Below the pieces are notes generated by a model. That model saw nothing but the letters and a program-made list of their open reading frames with translations. It did not search any database and was not told the DNA's origin. 64,000 nt of DNA, taken from the NCBI GenBank assembly GCA_020055645.1, contig CM034547.1:31868513-31932512 (forward strand), given 5' to 3'. Position numbers and translations under genes: made by a program. Positions 40,926 to 54,700 of this stretch are shown in pieces; position 1 is the stretch's first letter; the number at the start of each line of letters is the position of its first letter. The stretch is from Tomocerus qinae. Its lineage: Eukaryota; Arthropoda; Collembola; Entomobryomorpha; Tomoceridae.

Positions 40926-42137
40926 CCTTTGGTATAGACTAGAACTACCCGAAGACAAGACGAAGAATACAAAGATAAAAAGTAAAAAAGAGTGAAACAA
41001 GCCAAAAGAAAGTTAAACAAAGGCAGAGAGCCTACTTAGTAAAAGCTATGAACAAGCTCTGGTTCGTCGTCTATGTAAAGACATAGAAGGGAGTCAGGGA
41101 GGCTAAAGAGAACAAAACAGTGTTCGAGCGAGTCAAGTGCAACTAAAGAGGAAAACAAGACATGAAATACAATACAGCACAATACGGGCTCCTCATCTCT
41201 CCTCTTCACTGGTTAGGTACCTCCTTTGCTTAATGGAAGTTTGATCGCTCAGCCTTTCCCTTTGTAAAACTTTCTCTTTTGCTTTCTCTCGACGTTTTAA
41301 CACAATTTCTATAATTTGAATGCAAACTTAAGGCCCTCCACAGTACAAATAACACTATACTTCTCTTCTCTGCGTTTACTTTTAACATTTTGGTCAATTT
41401 ACTTTCCTTAAAACATGTTCTACATAAATTAAGACTAAAAGGTTTCCCTAACGCTGTATCGGTTACTGTGCATGTTGTTGTTTCAACGATTTTTATCCTT
41501 ATAATATGGCACACTTTACTTTTCCTAACTTGCACTACCATTGAATTACACGCTTGGAACTTTATACATACTAAAGATTTAATACACCAGAGGACGCACT
41601 ACTAAAATGTCTAAAATCTATACTGTGGAATTGGAACTTATTAAAACATAACCAATATTTCCCGTATTGCAATCCAAAGTCCTTTCCCTAAAATTATCTA
41701 CCAACGCAGTTCACAATGCTTCTTGTTGTATTCAGTTTTTAAAGAGAGGAAATACGGTGGTAATTCCTTTCTCACGATAACTACCATGGTTTACATTCTG
41801 ATGGTAGTCAGACTAATGAAATGAAAATACTTTGTGCACTTACTACAGCATCTCAGTGCCAGGAAAGACAAACGCAAGTTAGACAAGCCTCGGCTGATAA
41901 TAAAAATATGACTGTGCCGTACCATAACAAGTTTTAAGTTTATAGGTAACCAACTGTATAGTGAAAGTGATGTAGTATTTCGTTATACGTAGGCAAGACC
42001 ACGGCTAATTACGCTCAGGGGTTGTATTCGTTAAACGGAGCGTAAAACTAATGAAGCTGCGTGGCATACTATTACAGATATCTTCAATAGTTTCCAAGAG
42101 AAATACATTCCATGCGTACGCTTGATTAAGTAAACTA

Positions 42138-42180
42138 CCCGGGGCACTTCATCTCAACTTCAATGAGAAAACTCCCCGGC
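42138..42180. repeat. GC-capped imperfect hairpin
   Basis: CCCGGGGCACTTCATCTCA on the left pairs imperfectly with TGAGAAAACTCCCCGGC on the right across a 7-nt loop. It stands out in AT-rich sequence. No terminator or RNA-gene role can be assigned. Confidence 0.5.
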
Positions 42181-44260
42181 TATGTTTTCTCCTTGGTTTC
42201 ACACATTCTCAATCTTCAATACCGTTAATACTGCATTGCACAGCTTAGTGTTGCGAAACTTAACGCAGGTTAAGCTTTATTAGTACACAGATTAGTATAC
42301 TCTACATGTTTACTATACTCCTGCAAAATAAGGTAGACAAACACACGGTTAGGTGTTCCGTAATATAGATATTAGCGCTTCCTCCCTTTACTACAGAATA
42401 AATAGTTTTGTTCAACATATCTTATTAATTTATATGCTACGTGATCGTTAGATATATGCGCAGGAGAGTTGTAAACAATAAAGTCACGTTGAAATTCTCA
42501 TTATTAACTTTCACTGACGCAAGAATTAGAATAAAAACTTGGATTTGTCTTCTTGTTTACTAAACTCAGGCATGTTCAGCACAGTCAACACTGCTGAAGG
42601 ACACGACTTAAACACATATGTGACCTCATTATGTTTACCTTAACATATTTCCAGGTTTTAAATGACATATTATACCAAATAGCACCACCAGAGGCATTAT
42701 TAAATGAAGAAAAGATGTTCTACCTTACCCTTTGTTATCATTAATTTCTATGTATCATGTCTTATAAACAACATACTGTCAAACTACTTAGTTGAAAATC
42801 ACAGGCCATAAAATTCTATTTTCACTAGCAATAAATAATTTCTTTCGACTATTTTTAGTTCCATCAAACGGTTATAATATTTACTATATTAAACCACAAA
42901 GCAATTAGAAGGCCAAGGTAGCGAATTATAGTTTGGCTCGGCTTGACCTTCTGGTGTATAATATTAGTTGGCAAATCCCATAATATTATATTATCATTAA
43001 TTTCTTCTACTTTAGGATATATTCCCTTCAATATATTTATTTTCTAATTATTTGATGTGTTTTATAATGCTAACAATGCTAAAATATCAAAAACTTTCTC
43101 CATTGCTAAAATAAGCTGGTAGATCAAGCTCGGTGAAAGTGACTAAGATATTATTAATATTTTAGTTCGAAGTCACCAAGTATATGTAAAGTTTCCAGTC
43201 GAAGTTTTTGACTCATCCCTCAACACAGGAAGGTTGTTCGACCTATGGGGGTTGTCAGTCTTTTGTATTTAAATGTGAAGTCGACAAATAATATTCAAAC
43301 GAACGACAACGATGGTGACAGCAAATTACTTGATTCCAAATTTTGACACAGCTTCGTTACAAAGAATAAGATGATATCCTAATTATTTATATCAAAAATG
43401 CAATGTGGTGTAAGGCAGTTGACAAATTATGACGCAGAAAGATAGCAAGCAGATATTTAATGTCAAGCGGAAGAAGTTGCACATCGGTAATTCACAATCA
43501 ATAGTAGAACGAAACTTTTTGGCATCCATATACTAAGACCTAAATAGGTAGGTACTCACTATGCAGATATCCATATTTTATGCAAAGCATGCTTCATAAG
43601 CATTATTTACATAGATACAGCAAAGTTACTTTTCTATTTTTAGTACGAGGTTTCATATTTATGATAAATATACAAGTTATATATTTGCTATTACTACTGC
43701 TACTTTTTAGTATAGGGTAATTTTGTAAGTATCTGCAAACTTTTACGGAGTCGCACAGTCAACTGTCTGGATGTACAACTTAATATGTAACGTACAAGTT
43801 GAATACAAAACCTCTGCTGTACGTGACATCATTTATATAAGATTAGATGTCATACTAATGCAAAATTTTATAAAAAAGAAGTCGCTTTGTGCATAGCTGT
43901 GGGAGGGGCAAAAATAAAGTAGCATGAGTAGAAAGTCATAAGTCAGCAGAATATACAGCATGTCTAATAGAGTACACTCAACGAGACAGATATTGACTTT
44001 CACATCAAGAATGTTTCATTTCTTACCACGAAAGACATCTAAAATACCGTACCGTGTCATTGACAAGTGAATGCACACTCGCGTATGCATCATTATATGC
44101 AGTTTACAGATATACAGACACTATTACTTAATATTTTTGACAAGTTATAGAAGAATTGTTGGAAAGCTGATACGAAGTACGGTCAGATGACAGAGAGATG
44201 AGACACAATTTCTACTATACCTAGTTTAGGCTAGGAAGTCATCAATATATCTCCGAGTAT

Positions 44261-44293
44261 ACTCACCTGTAAAAGAAAGAAAGCAAACATTAG
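44261..44293 (-). promoter_or_regulatory. candidate recursive splice site (ratchet point)
   Basis: On the minus strand: branch word AACTAATG (A at 44290), then CTTTCTTTCTTTTACAG ending at 44267, followed with no gap by GTGAGTA (44266-44260). This is a full-strength 3' splice site fused to a full-strength 5' splice site, the defining layout of recursive splice sites in long arthropod introns. The branch-to-AG distance is 23 nt. The site has the same strand as the Dpr exon, 24 kb upstream of it. A conventional exon starting here would have no open continuation of note. Confidence 0.4.
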
Positions 44294-47200
44294 TTTCCCG
44301 TTATTGATACTACTCAAGTAATATACTATCTATAGAAAACAAATATCTAAATATCACACTTTCTCTTTCCTAACACATAATAAACATTCCCTAATAAAAA
44401 TATTTAGTTTACCCCGCTTTCTCCCAATATTAAATAGAGGGAAAGTTTGCTAAAATTTAGTGATCGTTAGTACAACTGAAAATTTTTCAAATGAGACAGA
44501 GTTTATACTATAATGGTGAAAGTTTCACTTGGAGCACTAGAAAGAGAAAGTGATATCTATCACACAGTTTTCTATACGCAAATAAATATTTAATATTCAA
44601 TACAACAATCACATAACCAAATGACCCCTTACAGCTATTACGTCTGTTGATTAAAGAGCTTAAGTCTATGCTACATAATTTAAGCTTAATAATTGTATTT
44701 CTATCTGAGAATCTGTTCTTCTCGTAGTGAACAACGAAGCTATAACACCTGTGTATATTATAGTATTTGACCGCAATATTAATATTAAGCATGCAAAATG
44801 TAGCTATTTCTGCCTTTATATTAGTAAGTATCCTACTTGACGTAAATACATGATAACGACATATAGGGTTGAGGCGAGAAAGTCGGAGAAAGAAAGAGTA
44901 AAAGTTATCTTCGGTTGGTTAGGAATGAGATGGGAAAGAGAAAGAAATAATATTGAAAAAGTCGTCGGAACATGAGTTTAGTCAGTCAAGTGAGAATTCC
45001 GCCTGTTTGAGAGTAGACGGAGTAGTGAGTTGCAATGCGAACGTAGCCGCTCTCGTCTTGTCTCGGCAGAGATAAAGAGAAGCTCAGTGAGATGAGTTAG
45101 TCCTTAGCCTATCTTCCACTTCCCACCTAACTTTACTTTAGTTTCCATCTTTCGTCTGAGACCGTTGATATAAAACAAAACTTTTCAACTCCACTCCAAC
45201 ACTTTCACCGGAGAAAGCAGGAAAAAACTAAATGAATGTTTGGCGTAGATAGTTTTCTGCGGTGGATTTTCGCCCTGGGTTGATTTCCCTGTTCTAAATG
45301 TATTCTTTTCTTTCCTCTTCATAAGTAGACGAATAGCTACACATAGATAACTTTTTCACTCTGTACTGCATTGCACACTGTGTCTAAGTAACTCTACTTT
45401 TCAGATAGTCAGCCTTAACAATAAGTAAATATCCTTATGAACATTTCCCTATTCTTTTTACTCATACTTCCTAAACATGAATTTACTTAATATCAAAAAT
45501 ATATACATAGTGCATAAGGACACTTGGAACAACCTATTTTATTTTCATACTGAATATCCATCTCTCTCCTACCACTACTACCTAAACTCTTATCGACCGT
45601 TTTCTGTTTTTGCAATATACTACTACATAGTTACAGGTAGTACCTACATAAAATGCACTGTCAGATATAGGTAACACTTTTACATTTTTACTCTGCAACT
45701 ACTACAATGTGGCTCACCTTTTTCTACATATTATATGACAGACATGCGTCTCTGTACACGGATCTCCTTGCTTTCCCCACGACTTTCACTCCACCATCGT
45801 AAAAATTTCATCAGTACAACTTCGAATATTTCCCTGTGATATACCTTTGTGCATTTTAGAAACATCCGAATCGGTAGCACCGATACCTGAAGAATATGAA
45901 AGCTCATACATAAAATCTACATACCGGAATTACCTACAAGTCATGAAAGTAGGAATATCTACTTATTTCTCTCTTACATACACAACTTACATTACACGCA
46001 TTCGATGTTTGGTTAGTCTTTTTTTATCAAAAATTATATTTTTATAGGAAATGGTCTATCTAAATGTAAAATATGCTTATTGCACATTTGATCATGTAGC
46101 TATTCAAAAACATCACGTCAAAACTATACGTGTATGTTTGAAGACACGTTTTCATTACTTGTGGATATTCAAAAATTCTATAGGTGCGTTTGCGCATGCA
46201 TATTAAACAAGAAAAATATTTTCACAATCCAATTGCTACACACGGGGACAGCCGCATTAAATTAGAATACCATATTCTACAGTTAACTGTTTGAAATACA
46301 TTATAATTGTCCTAAATTCAGCTTACATCTTCTGCAAATTGATTGTGTTGAAATTGGAAGAATACTGCTGCATGATGTACTATAGTAGGCTAATAATATA
46401 TTTATATCACGTTAGGATGTTGAAAGTATATTCTATTTGTAATAAGTGCGTGCTGTTTGAAGTGCCGTTTCTCCAACTGGAAATAAGGAAAGAAACATCA
46501 CTTAAGTGATATATGAGATGCTAAGCGAGGAATAGTGCTATCTGCAATGAGATTGAATTTGAATATTGTAGATCCGATTGGAAAGAAGAATCCGGGAAGA
46601 GATCAGATCGCCCTATCCTCTACCATCACATCACTGCATACTTCCTTGATTATAAACACTCCCAAAGATGGTAAAGATTCAAAAGAGCTAAAGAAAGCCC
46701 ATTACATATCAAGTGCACTACTCTACTCAATCCAATTTCACTCAAGCTTCCCTAAGAATCCCTTCCATTGCATTTCCTAGTATTCCATCCGAAGGAAAAG
46801 GAAAACGTCTCCTTCGTTTTCAGGAAATATGTGTTTTTCAAGTGCGAAAAGAGGGGTACTATCGCCCAAGAAGAATTTTATTAATTTCTTAATATCCCAT
46901 TCGTCATTTTCACTTCGGGAGGAAGTAATTTAGAACTCGATGGTGAAGTTAGAATGAGAAAACCTAAAGCGAGAGAGAGTACGAACTTGATCATTGAACA
47001 AGAGTCATTCTATCTGCATCCTGGCACTATAACCATAACCTTCCTATTGTAGGGATGCGGAGTTTTACATATCGAAATCTGCGTACAGTACCGTTCCTCT
47101 GGCCCGTCTGCTATGTAAAGTTGTGATTAGCATTTGGTTTACTGCATTTCCTTGTAAGGTTAGTGCACCTTCTTCTCGTTCCGGACAAGGAAGTGAAAGA

Positions 47201-47481
47201 TTGAAAATTATGTGAATAAAGGTTGCAGTTGATGTTTTTGTACAACAGCTCTTGAAAATATAACGCCCAAAAATTGCACGGGATACGATGATTTCTACAC
47301 CCATGCCAATCAAAAGTGTTGTGAGTGTACGCAACTATCAGAGAAAATTGACAATGTTATTTTCAACTAGGCTACTGGTACTATTGCTAAATTTCAAAAA
47401 GGAAAAAGCCTCAACGCTCATGCCATAAATACAGCTTTATTTATTGTGATAATGTAGCCAAACCACGAAAGTATATAATAA

Positions 47482-47528
47482 CTAGTTGAAACCTAGCACG
47501 TACAGTGTGCTAGAAAAATGATGAAATA
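47482..47528 (-). mobile_element. Helitron 3' terminus, same family as 20588-20631
   Basis: Read on the minus strand: TTTCATCATTTTTCTAGCAC, then a hairpin with stems CTAGCAC and GTGCTAG (47493-47513), a 7-nt spacer GTTTCAA, CTAG (47482-47485), then host T (47481). The element end at 20588-20631 has the same order, the same 7-nt spacing and nearly the same bases. I found no matching 5' end to the right, so this copy is truncated, diverged at its start, or longer than I could trace. Confidence 0.65.
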
Positions 47529-48762
47529 TGTACATAAATAAGACCGACGTATGCATTCAAAGTTTAATGTCAATAACACGTTAATACTATAGTAGTGATA
47601 GTACACAGATACAAAGTTTTAACCTGATGAAGTAAGAACAAGACAAAATTGGAAGTACAATTGATTTGACTTTTTCTGCGTACGCACTAGAAATGTTGAT
47701 TTTATAGAAGTAGTAGTAGTATCTCATCTTAATCAGTTCACAGTTCCTTTAATTTGCCATTACTTATAATGCGTATTAAGTCACGGTGTTTAACTTCTCT
47801 CTTCAGACAGGTTTCATTTCACTCGGTTTCTATTTGTTCCTTGAAATCAGGTTTTTTTGAAAATCGGATTCAACTAAATATTGTTAAAGAGCACTTTTAC
47901 AGATGGGTGCAATGATAACATTCCATTCCATGTGTACTTGATAGGAAGAGATACATGATTATAGGTAACAATTTTTATCTGCGCAATCTGCAGTACAGCA
48001 AACTTGATTGAGAATTATTCTAATGGTATTTTTGTAATTAAATATGGTAATCTTAGTGAATTTCAGTTACTCTCACTCGTGCTTAAATTGGAACGCATGT
48101 ACAATTAGCAAGTAGGTTTTTTTCTATGCTTTGTATAACCATCCATCAACCTCTCAGTCCGACATCTGACTCAAGTCTGCCGAATATCGAAATCTATTCA
48201 AGTCTAATCTCTCCCAAGTTTTAATAGGAAGTGAAAGCGGAATAAGTAGAGTTCGACAAGACTTGACAGGTCAGAAAGGTAAGAGTAAGTGCCAAAGAGA
48301 AAATGACTCGGCTTAAACCAAGTTGACTAGCACCGAATTGAACGAGAGATTTATTGGTTAATATTCGTAGACTTTTTCTCATCCCGTCTCTTTTCATCTG
48401 ACTCAAAGTACTAATAGATACATCGAATTCCTACCACTGAAGATAATTTCATACTATCTAATGGAAGGCTTACTTGAGGAAAATCATTGTGATTCAATAG
48501 TCTCTTTGATCAGAATCGATAAAATATTTGTAATGTTAGCTTTTGTTTAGGTTCCTTTTTGACCATCTATATAAATATTCCCTAATAGAACATTCTAGGC
48601 AATACAAAAATACTTCCAATTTAGCTTTTTGGGCCCCGTTTCTGTAGTTTATATATAGTGCTAGGAATAACTAAAATTATATTCACTTGGCCAAAGCCGG
48701 ATGCATATGGATATTCCTCAGTAAACTGGCTATAAACAATTTTTTAATGCAAATTCCGGTGA

Positions 48763-48788
48763 TATTACCTGAAAACTAAGAAAATCCT
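48763..48788 (-). promoter_or_regulatory. candidate recursive splice site (weaker)
   Basis: On the minus strand GGATTTTCTTAGTTTTCAG ends at 48769 and is followed at once by GTAATA (48768-48763). The acceptor is strong, the donor moderate. A short frame that follows closes after about 27 codons. Confidence 0.25.
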
Positions 48789-51700
48789 CCGCTCTAGGAA
48801 TTATTTTAATCGAATTAGGAAGCAAAATGTCTATTATTTTCTATTTCACAGACAGTAATAATACATACTACAATCAAAATTAGATAGCTAATCTACTTTG
48901 TGCATGGTCCAATATTACAACTATTACAACTTGCACTTTTTGAAGGAAAAGTGAAGCTTCCTTATTACTACCAATAAAATATTGCGTACTTCTGTGTAGC
49001 TATTATTATCCCTCCCAATCATCTTCAAGCAAAAAAGGAAATAATACAGTAAAATCGTATTTTCATTGACACTCATTCACAAATAGTCCCTTCAGGAAGG
49101 GGAAAAGTAGTGAAACCACCCACCAACTTTATTATATGGCTTGTGATAAATAGACAGCAATAAAAATGTGTTGAAAAGATCCCTTGTCGACAGTTGTGAA
49201 TTTAGAAAACATTTCAAGTGTGAAAAGTTTCCTAATTCTCTTCAGCTCATTACCAGCTACGATTCAGATCATCATATCTATAATCGCTTATTTAAATTCA
49301 ATAGCCTGTGAAAACCAAGCGAAATCCCTAGTACAATTTTTATGACCTGAATGTTTATATACTTATATCCTCTCATAATATGCTTCCGTATCTGTAACTA
49401 GAAAGTAGCATGATAATCTATTTTTAGCCTTTTCAATTGAAACCATTTGTATCATATTCTAATTAAAAATCTTGACGCATTGTATCCGCTGTTCTTTTCA
49501 TTAAATAAAATTGCTTCAAGGGTTTTCTATATTATCGCCATTTTTCGAAATAAGAGGTACTTATTGCGACATACTTAATGCATAGTATGCACATGGAATT
49601 AATATCTAGTGATAAGTAGTAGTTAGTAATAATAGAGTATATCTACTTAGTTATGCAATATTTCATGTGTAGTATATAATAGGAGATAAGATAATTAGTC
49701 ATAAAGCGTAAGACAGCTTTCTCCTTATCAGAGCTTGACAATGAAAGGAAAGCAAACACCTACTACACTCGAAACTCTTATGAAATACAGCTCACTCCGT
49801 AAGCTTCCTTCCTTGGGGACTGAGAGTTATCTTACTTATCTTATCTCAAGAGCAGATGAGTGAAGTTGATCGGCGGAAGTGGAGTGGATTGAGGAAGCCC
49901 ATGAAATGGAACTATTCATTTGCCTAGTCTTATATTTATGTGATACTACACCGAAGTGCACTTTAGCTTACACTATACTCCTCTCTAGCTTTGCTCATCC
50001 ATGTACATCATAGGTAGTCACAATTCACACTTATTGTTAGACAGTTTGGCTTATTTATTCTTAGCCTACATTTAGAAGACTATCTTAGCTAAAGAACTCT
50101 TCCGACCCTACCGTGAGTAGCTACTAACTTGCACCACATTTCCGAATTACAAAGGCAAAACTGTCTAATAATCTGTTCCTATATCTTCATGGTATACATC
50201 TCTAAACCACACAAACTTTGCATACATATATTGTACTTGCTTACCATCTTCTGGTTGTGTTGGTTGATAAAATACAGGATAGCACAACGACGCATTAATT
50301 TCGGAAGCTGATTAAGTTTTACATAACCCCAGAATATTTTGCTTAATCGATTAGGCTGGGACATTCCGTCAACTAACAATGATAATATCCATTCCATGCT
50401 TTGCATCAATATCAGTTTACTCATTTATATCTATACATTAACTATGCATTAACTAGAAGTACTAAACATAATTATGTGTGCGTTTTATAACAAGACTTGG
50501 TTATAGGGTATACTCTAGCATTCCATACAAAAGAAAACGTTGTTGATTGATAAACCGATCTTCTCCAAATATAAATATAAAATATCTACAAACACAAAAT
50601 TTAAAATAATTAATGCATGATAACCGAAAATAAAAGATGACTCCAAATTCGGTACATTTTCGGTACATAATTTCTATAAAAAAGTAAATACATACAGGTT
50701 TATTTAGAAATTCAAAATCCCTAGAGACTACATAGGTACAGCATACACGAAAAAACTATTTCTGACAATGACTTCAGATTTACAATAAATGACTACTGAG
50801 GCATAATAGAATAGGGAATAGATAGCAAATCCGGCCATCAAAATATGCAACACCCCTCTAAATAGACCAGTGCCACTTTATTGAACATGTGTGCCTATAT
50901 AGCTGTAAATAAACAAGAGCATAGATGTGAGCTCACCCTACTTATAAAATGTATTTAGGTACATATGAGTATTTCGCTAGTACGGTAGCAGGAAATTCAG
51001 GATGTCAATTCTAAGACCTGTTTAATGTTCATACCACTAAGTCCCTTACTACTCTATGTAATCCCATTGGAATACGTAGATTTTAAACTGTAATTCGGAT
51101 CAGTACATTTAAATGCCATTGTACGTAGATGAATGGACCCTTTTCTCACTCAAGTTTGTTTTACAGATGAGTTGCTCATTATTATGCAGATACTATTTAT
51201 CCGATTTTTTGTGTGATTGGGTTAAGCCATGCAATAAAGATGATGGAAAAGCCTGCGTGAGTGGTACATTGAATAAAAGTGATGACGTTGAATTGAAACC
51301 ATTTCCTATGTTTAATTATCTACTTAATCATTCTTTAGAAAAGGAAGTATCACAAACTACATTTCAATTATGCTACCAATATCAGTCTCAATTTATTCAT
51401 CACTTTTTTATATTTTTATTATTGTAAAAAAACCTAACTGATTTATATAAGTGATTGAATTTTTAAAAATGGGTTTATAGAGTAAGAACATGAACATTTT
51501 TAAAGCATACTTTTATCATTCTAAATCAGATTTATTCAATGTTATAGGCTAGGGATATATTTGTAGGACAAGAGACTTGGTCTTTCAACCATCAAAAATT
51601 CTGTTTCACAGTAAGATTTTTTTGCAGATAAAATAACCCCTGGATGAAAACTGGGAGATCATCAAATTGCATAAAGAAATTCTTTAGTGCAACCTTTTCA

Positions 51701-54700
51701 ATTCATTTAGCTTAGAAACGGTTGTTTAATAACACACACCGACCTAAAAATCACATAACACCGAAAAATACCTTAGGAAAATTTTCCAAAGCCCAGACCC
51801 TAAAACTTATTAGAACATTTTACGTCGTAGCTATACATACATATATTATTACCATCTTAAGGTTTCTCATGACAGACTTGGAATTTTGTAAGATTGTTTT
51901 CAGTGCTGTTTGTGAGTAGATGAACTAACCCAAGTTATTCTTAACCATCAATTTCTTTGTGATGCCTTAATATTGTAATAACACAAGAAGGTTCTAAAAG
52001 TTGGAAAATGTAGAAGTAAATATTTGTTTACCTAGTCTGGTTCAGTTCAGCGTATGAGAATGCGCTTCTAGACCCTGAGGTTGAAATATAGCATTACTAA
52101 TTGGTTTCTGCTTCAGATTATGGGAAAAGGTCATAGTATATTTAGTATATGCAATATTTAGTAGGGCATCCTTTCAATATGTGCAGTTTCTCATAAAGCA
52201 AAATTTTAGCAAAGAACCTATCTAACTCAGAAGTAACAGTAGTTTACTTAAGATAAGAGAGAATCATAATCTTTCATCTTATTATCTTATTTACTTGAGA
52301 AACTCACGTTTCATGTCTAACCAATTTTCCGAGCTCAGTAGCATTTAGGCCACATATTATTTGAATTGCACCCGAGGCTAGCAGATAAAGAATAGCATGT
52401 CACTAACGCGTAAAGAATGTTAAGTTTACCAACTCGAGTCGGTCTCCATTAATACTTGCATCTTATCGTCTTTTGCAAATAGTTATAATGATTAAGATCA
52501 TTAGTATAATACATACATACTACTTATTATTACGATTGTTTGTTTATATAGTTGAAATACTTCAAAGCAAAAACAAACTAAAAAATCTTAGAATAAACTA
52601 TCTGAACAGTAAAAATGTTTATGCAAAACAAACTAGCATTAACTACAATGCAACTCATCTGTCTAAAGGCAGAAATTGTATAGCAAGAGCGAGGATGATA
52701 AATTGAAGTAGGTTACGTTATATAACAAGTTAATAGTAACATTGCATACAATAAAATCTAAGACATGGTTATATTAGGGTACTAGGGAGTTTAAACGTAG
52801 AAAATATTTCAGACTCCTTGCACAGTATGTAATATCCTGGAAAGTAGAAAGCCGACGACTAAACTCCCTTAGAGACTGTTGCAAGTAATTAAAGTTTGCG
52901 TTAGAGCAAGGAGGGAAGAGGAGTTAGAGGATTTTACTGTGTGCAACACATTCGTGAACATTTTATCTGTTATCCGCCTACCTTATTCGGAGGAGCAATA
53001 CAAAATAAGATTTCTGAATGAGACTAAAGCAGAGAAGACGAGGAGGAACCCAAAAGCAACATAAACTACCTCTCTTGATCTCATAGCCAAGCTGACTGAG
53101 TTTTTGTTTGCGTTGCTTAACTGTTATCATCATAGTACATTCGAGAATATTAGTAGTACTTGGTGAATCTTTGTACTATTTACATAGAATGCAGATATAT
53201 AGGGGAGAGGTAACATTATTTGTAGCACCTTCGAAACGCTAGTCTGTCGTCATTACCTATGGATGGTAGTCGTTGTCTATAGAGATTCTTCGTTAGAAAG
53301 CAAAGTCGTCGTTCTCCTCGAAATGTCAACTCGACACAGAAACATTTAGATTCCCTATGTAGATTTCGAATCAAAACAGAGTGATTAAACGTTCGCCAGT
53401 AGAGTAGACAAGACATGGATTAATTATTTCGACTTACAGCTAGTTTTCGCTTGTATGCATTGAGTAAACTAAATTCTACATACAATCAGTCCTTCACCGC
53501 ACAGCAAGTTATATATGTACTATCATACATAAGTAACAGTCCTAGATGTTCCTGGTTCGACTAGTGCTACTTATTCATAGACAACAGACTGTGCGTTCTT
53601 GTGTCTCCTGTCCCGAACTCTCATCACTCCTATTCAGTAGATGAGCACTATTCCCATTTCTTGGTACTTGAGTACGTTAGTTTCAATTTAATGTTTTACT
53701 TGCTCCTACTACTGTCTCATCATGAGCAAACAACAGAAGACACGTACAAATGTATCAACTTCCTCGCAATACGCTTCCATGATATAACAAAACATTCACT
53801 ACTTGTTATCTACTTTTCTGTTTTGGGATGACGACAAAGGGAAAGCGATACACATTCACAGTATAAGTTTCCTCATTACCGACTAAAGAACTTAGGTAAA
53901 TCTACTATTTTGGCTTTCTAGCAACGCAAACTACAAATAATGAAGAAATGGCACACTTAATATATCTCTATACACTCTACTTCCTCTATAATTACTCCAA
54001 GTAAAATTACATACTTGTTTATTGTTTGCAAGATTAAATACAATCAGTTGCTTGTTCTAAAGTATGCATTTATTTTGGTACACTTGGTTTAAAAGTCCGA
54101 AATGTTGGCCTTTATTATACCGAACAATGAAATAAAAAATTATTATGTTAAACTCACCTATTTTAATACCTGACTGATGTGACTCAAAATCTAGACGAGT
54201 GGGTCACCTAACCTATGTATCTATGTTATAAATATTAGATTATATATCTATAACTTTGTACTCACCTATGGCGTATAATTATGACTTTTTGGTCATTAAT
54301 TAAACATGTACTTACCTAAACAAATTACTTCTGCTTACCTACTACATACATTGTTTTAGATTGGACCCAGGAATTTCACCAAAACAAATAAGATTCATTG
54401 CTTACATTAAGCCAACATTCCACATGAAACACAATGCTTGCTTACCCACGCTACCTTGCTGGCTAAATAAATACAGTCAAAGTAGGAATAAGTGGTTAAC
54501 CATAACATTTGTTTGAGTTGAACTAATTTTACAGTATTATTTACCTATTTATGCATACAGAATACCGTTTTGTAACTAAAGGTTCCATATAACGGTTATG
54601 TATCACTCCAATATATATAGAAGGAAAAAGGAAATCTAACTCCTGTATTCTGATAATTCCAGAGTGCTTGAGACATACTACTAGTTTCTATTTCTAACTA

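Larger units (their letters stand above)
34532..47481. other. long gene-free stretch
   Basis: No gene supported. Several pyrimidine/purine-rich, less AT-rich patches (34.9-35.3, 36.3-36.6, 37.5-37.8, 39.0-39.3 kb) give open frames by chance. Short CT and GA microsatellites lie at 39504-39517 and 40912-40925. Two splice-like junctions of note are listed separately (37076, 44266). Confidence 0.5.

Noticed and set aside
51113..51427. 104-codon plus-strand frame with several cysteines
   Set aside because: No homology recognised, no splice signals, and AT-rich hydrophobic tail.
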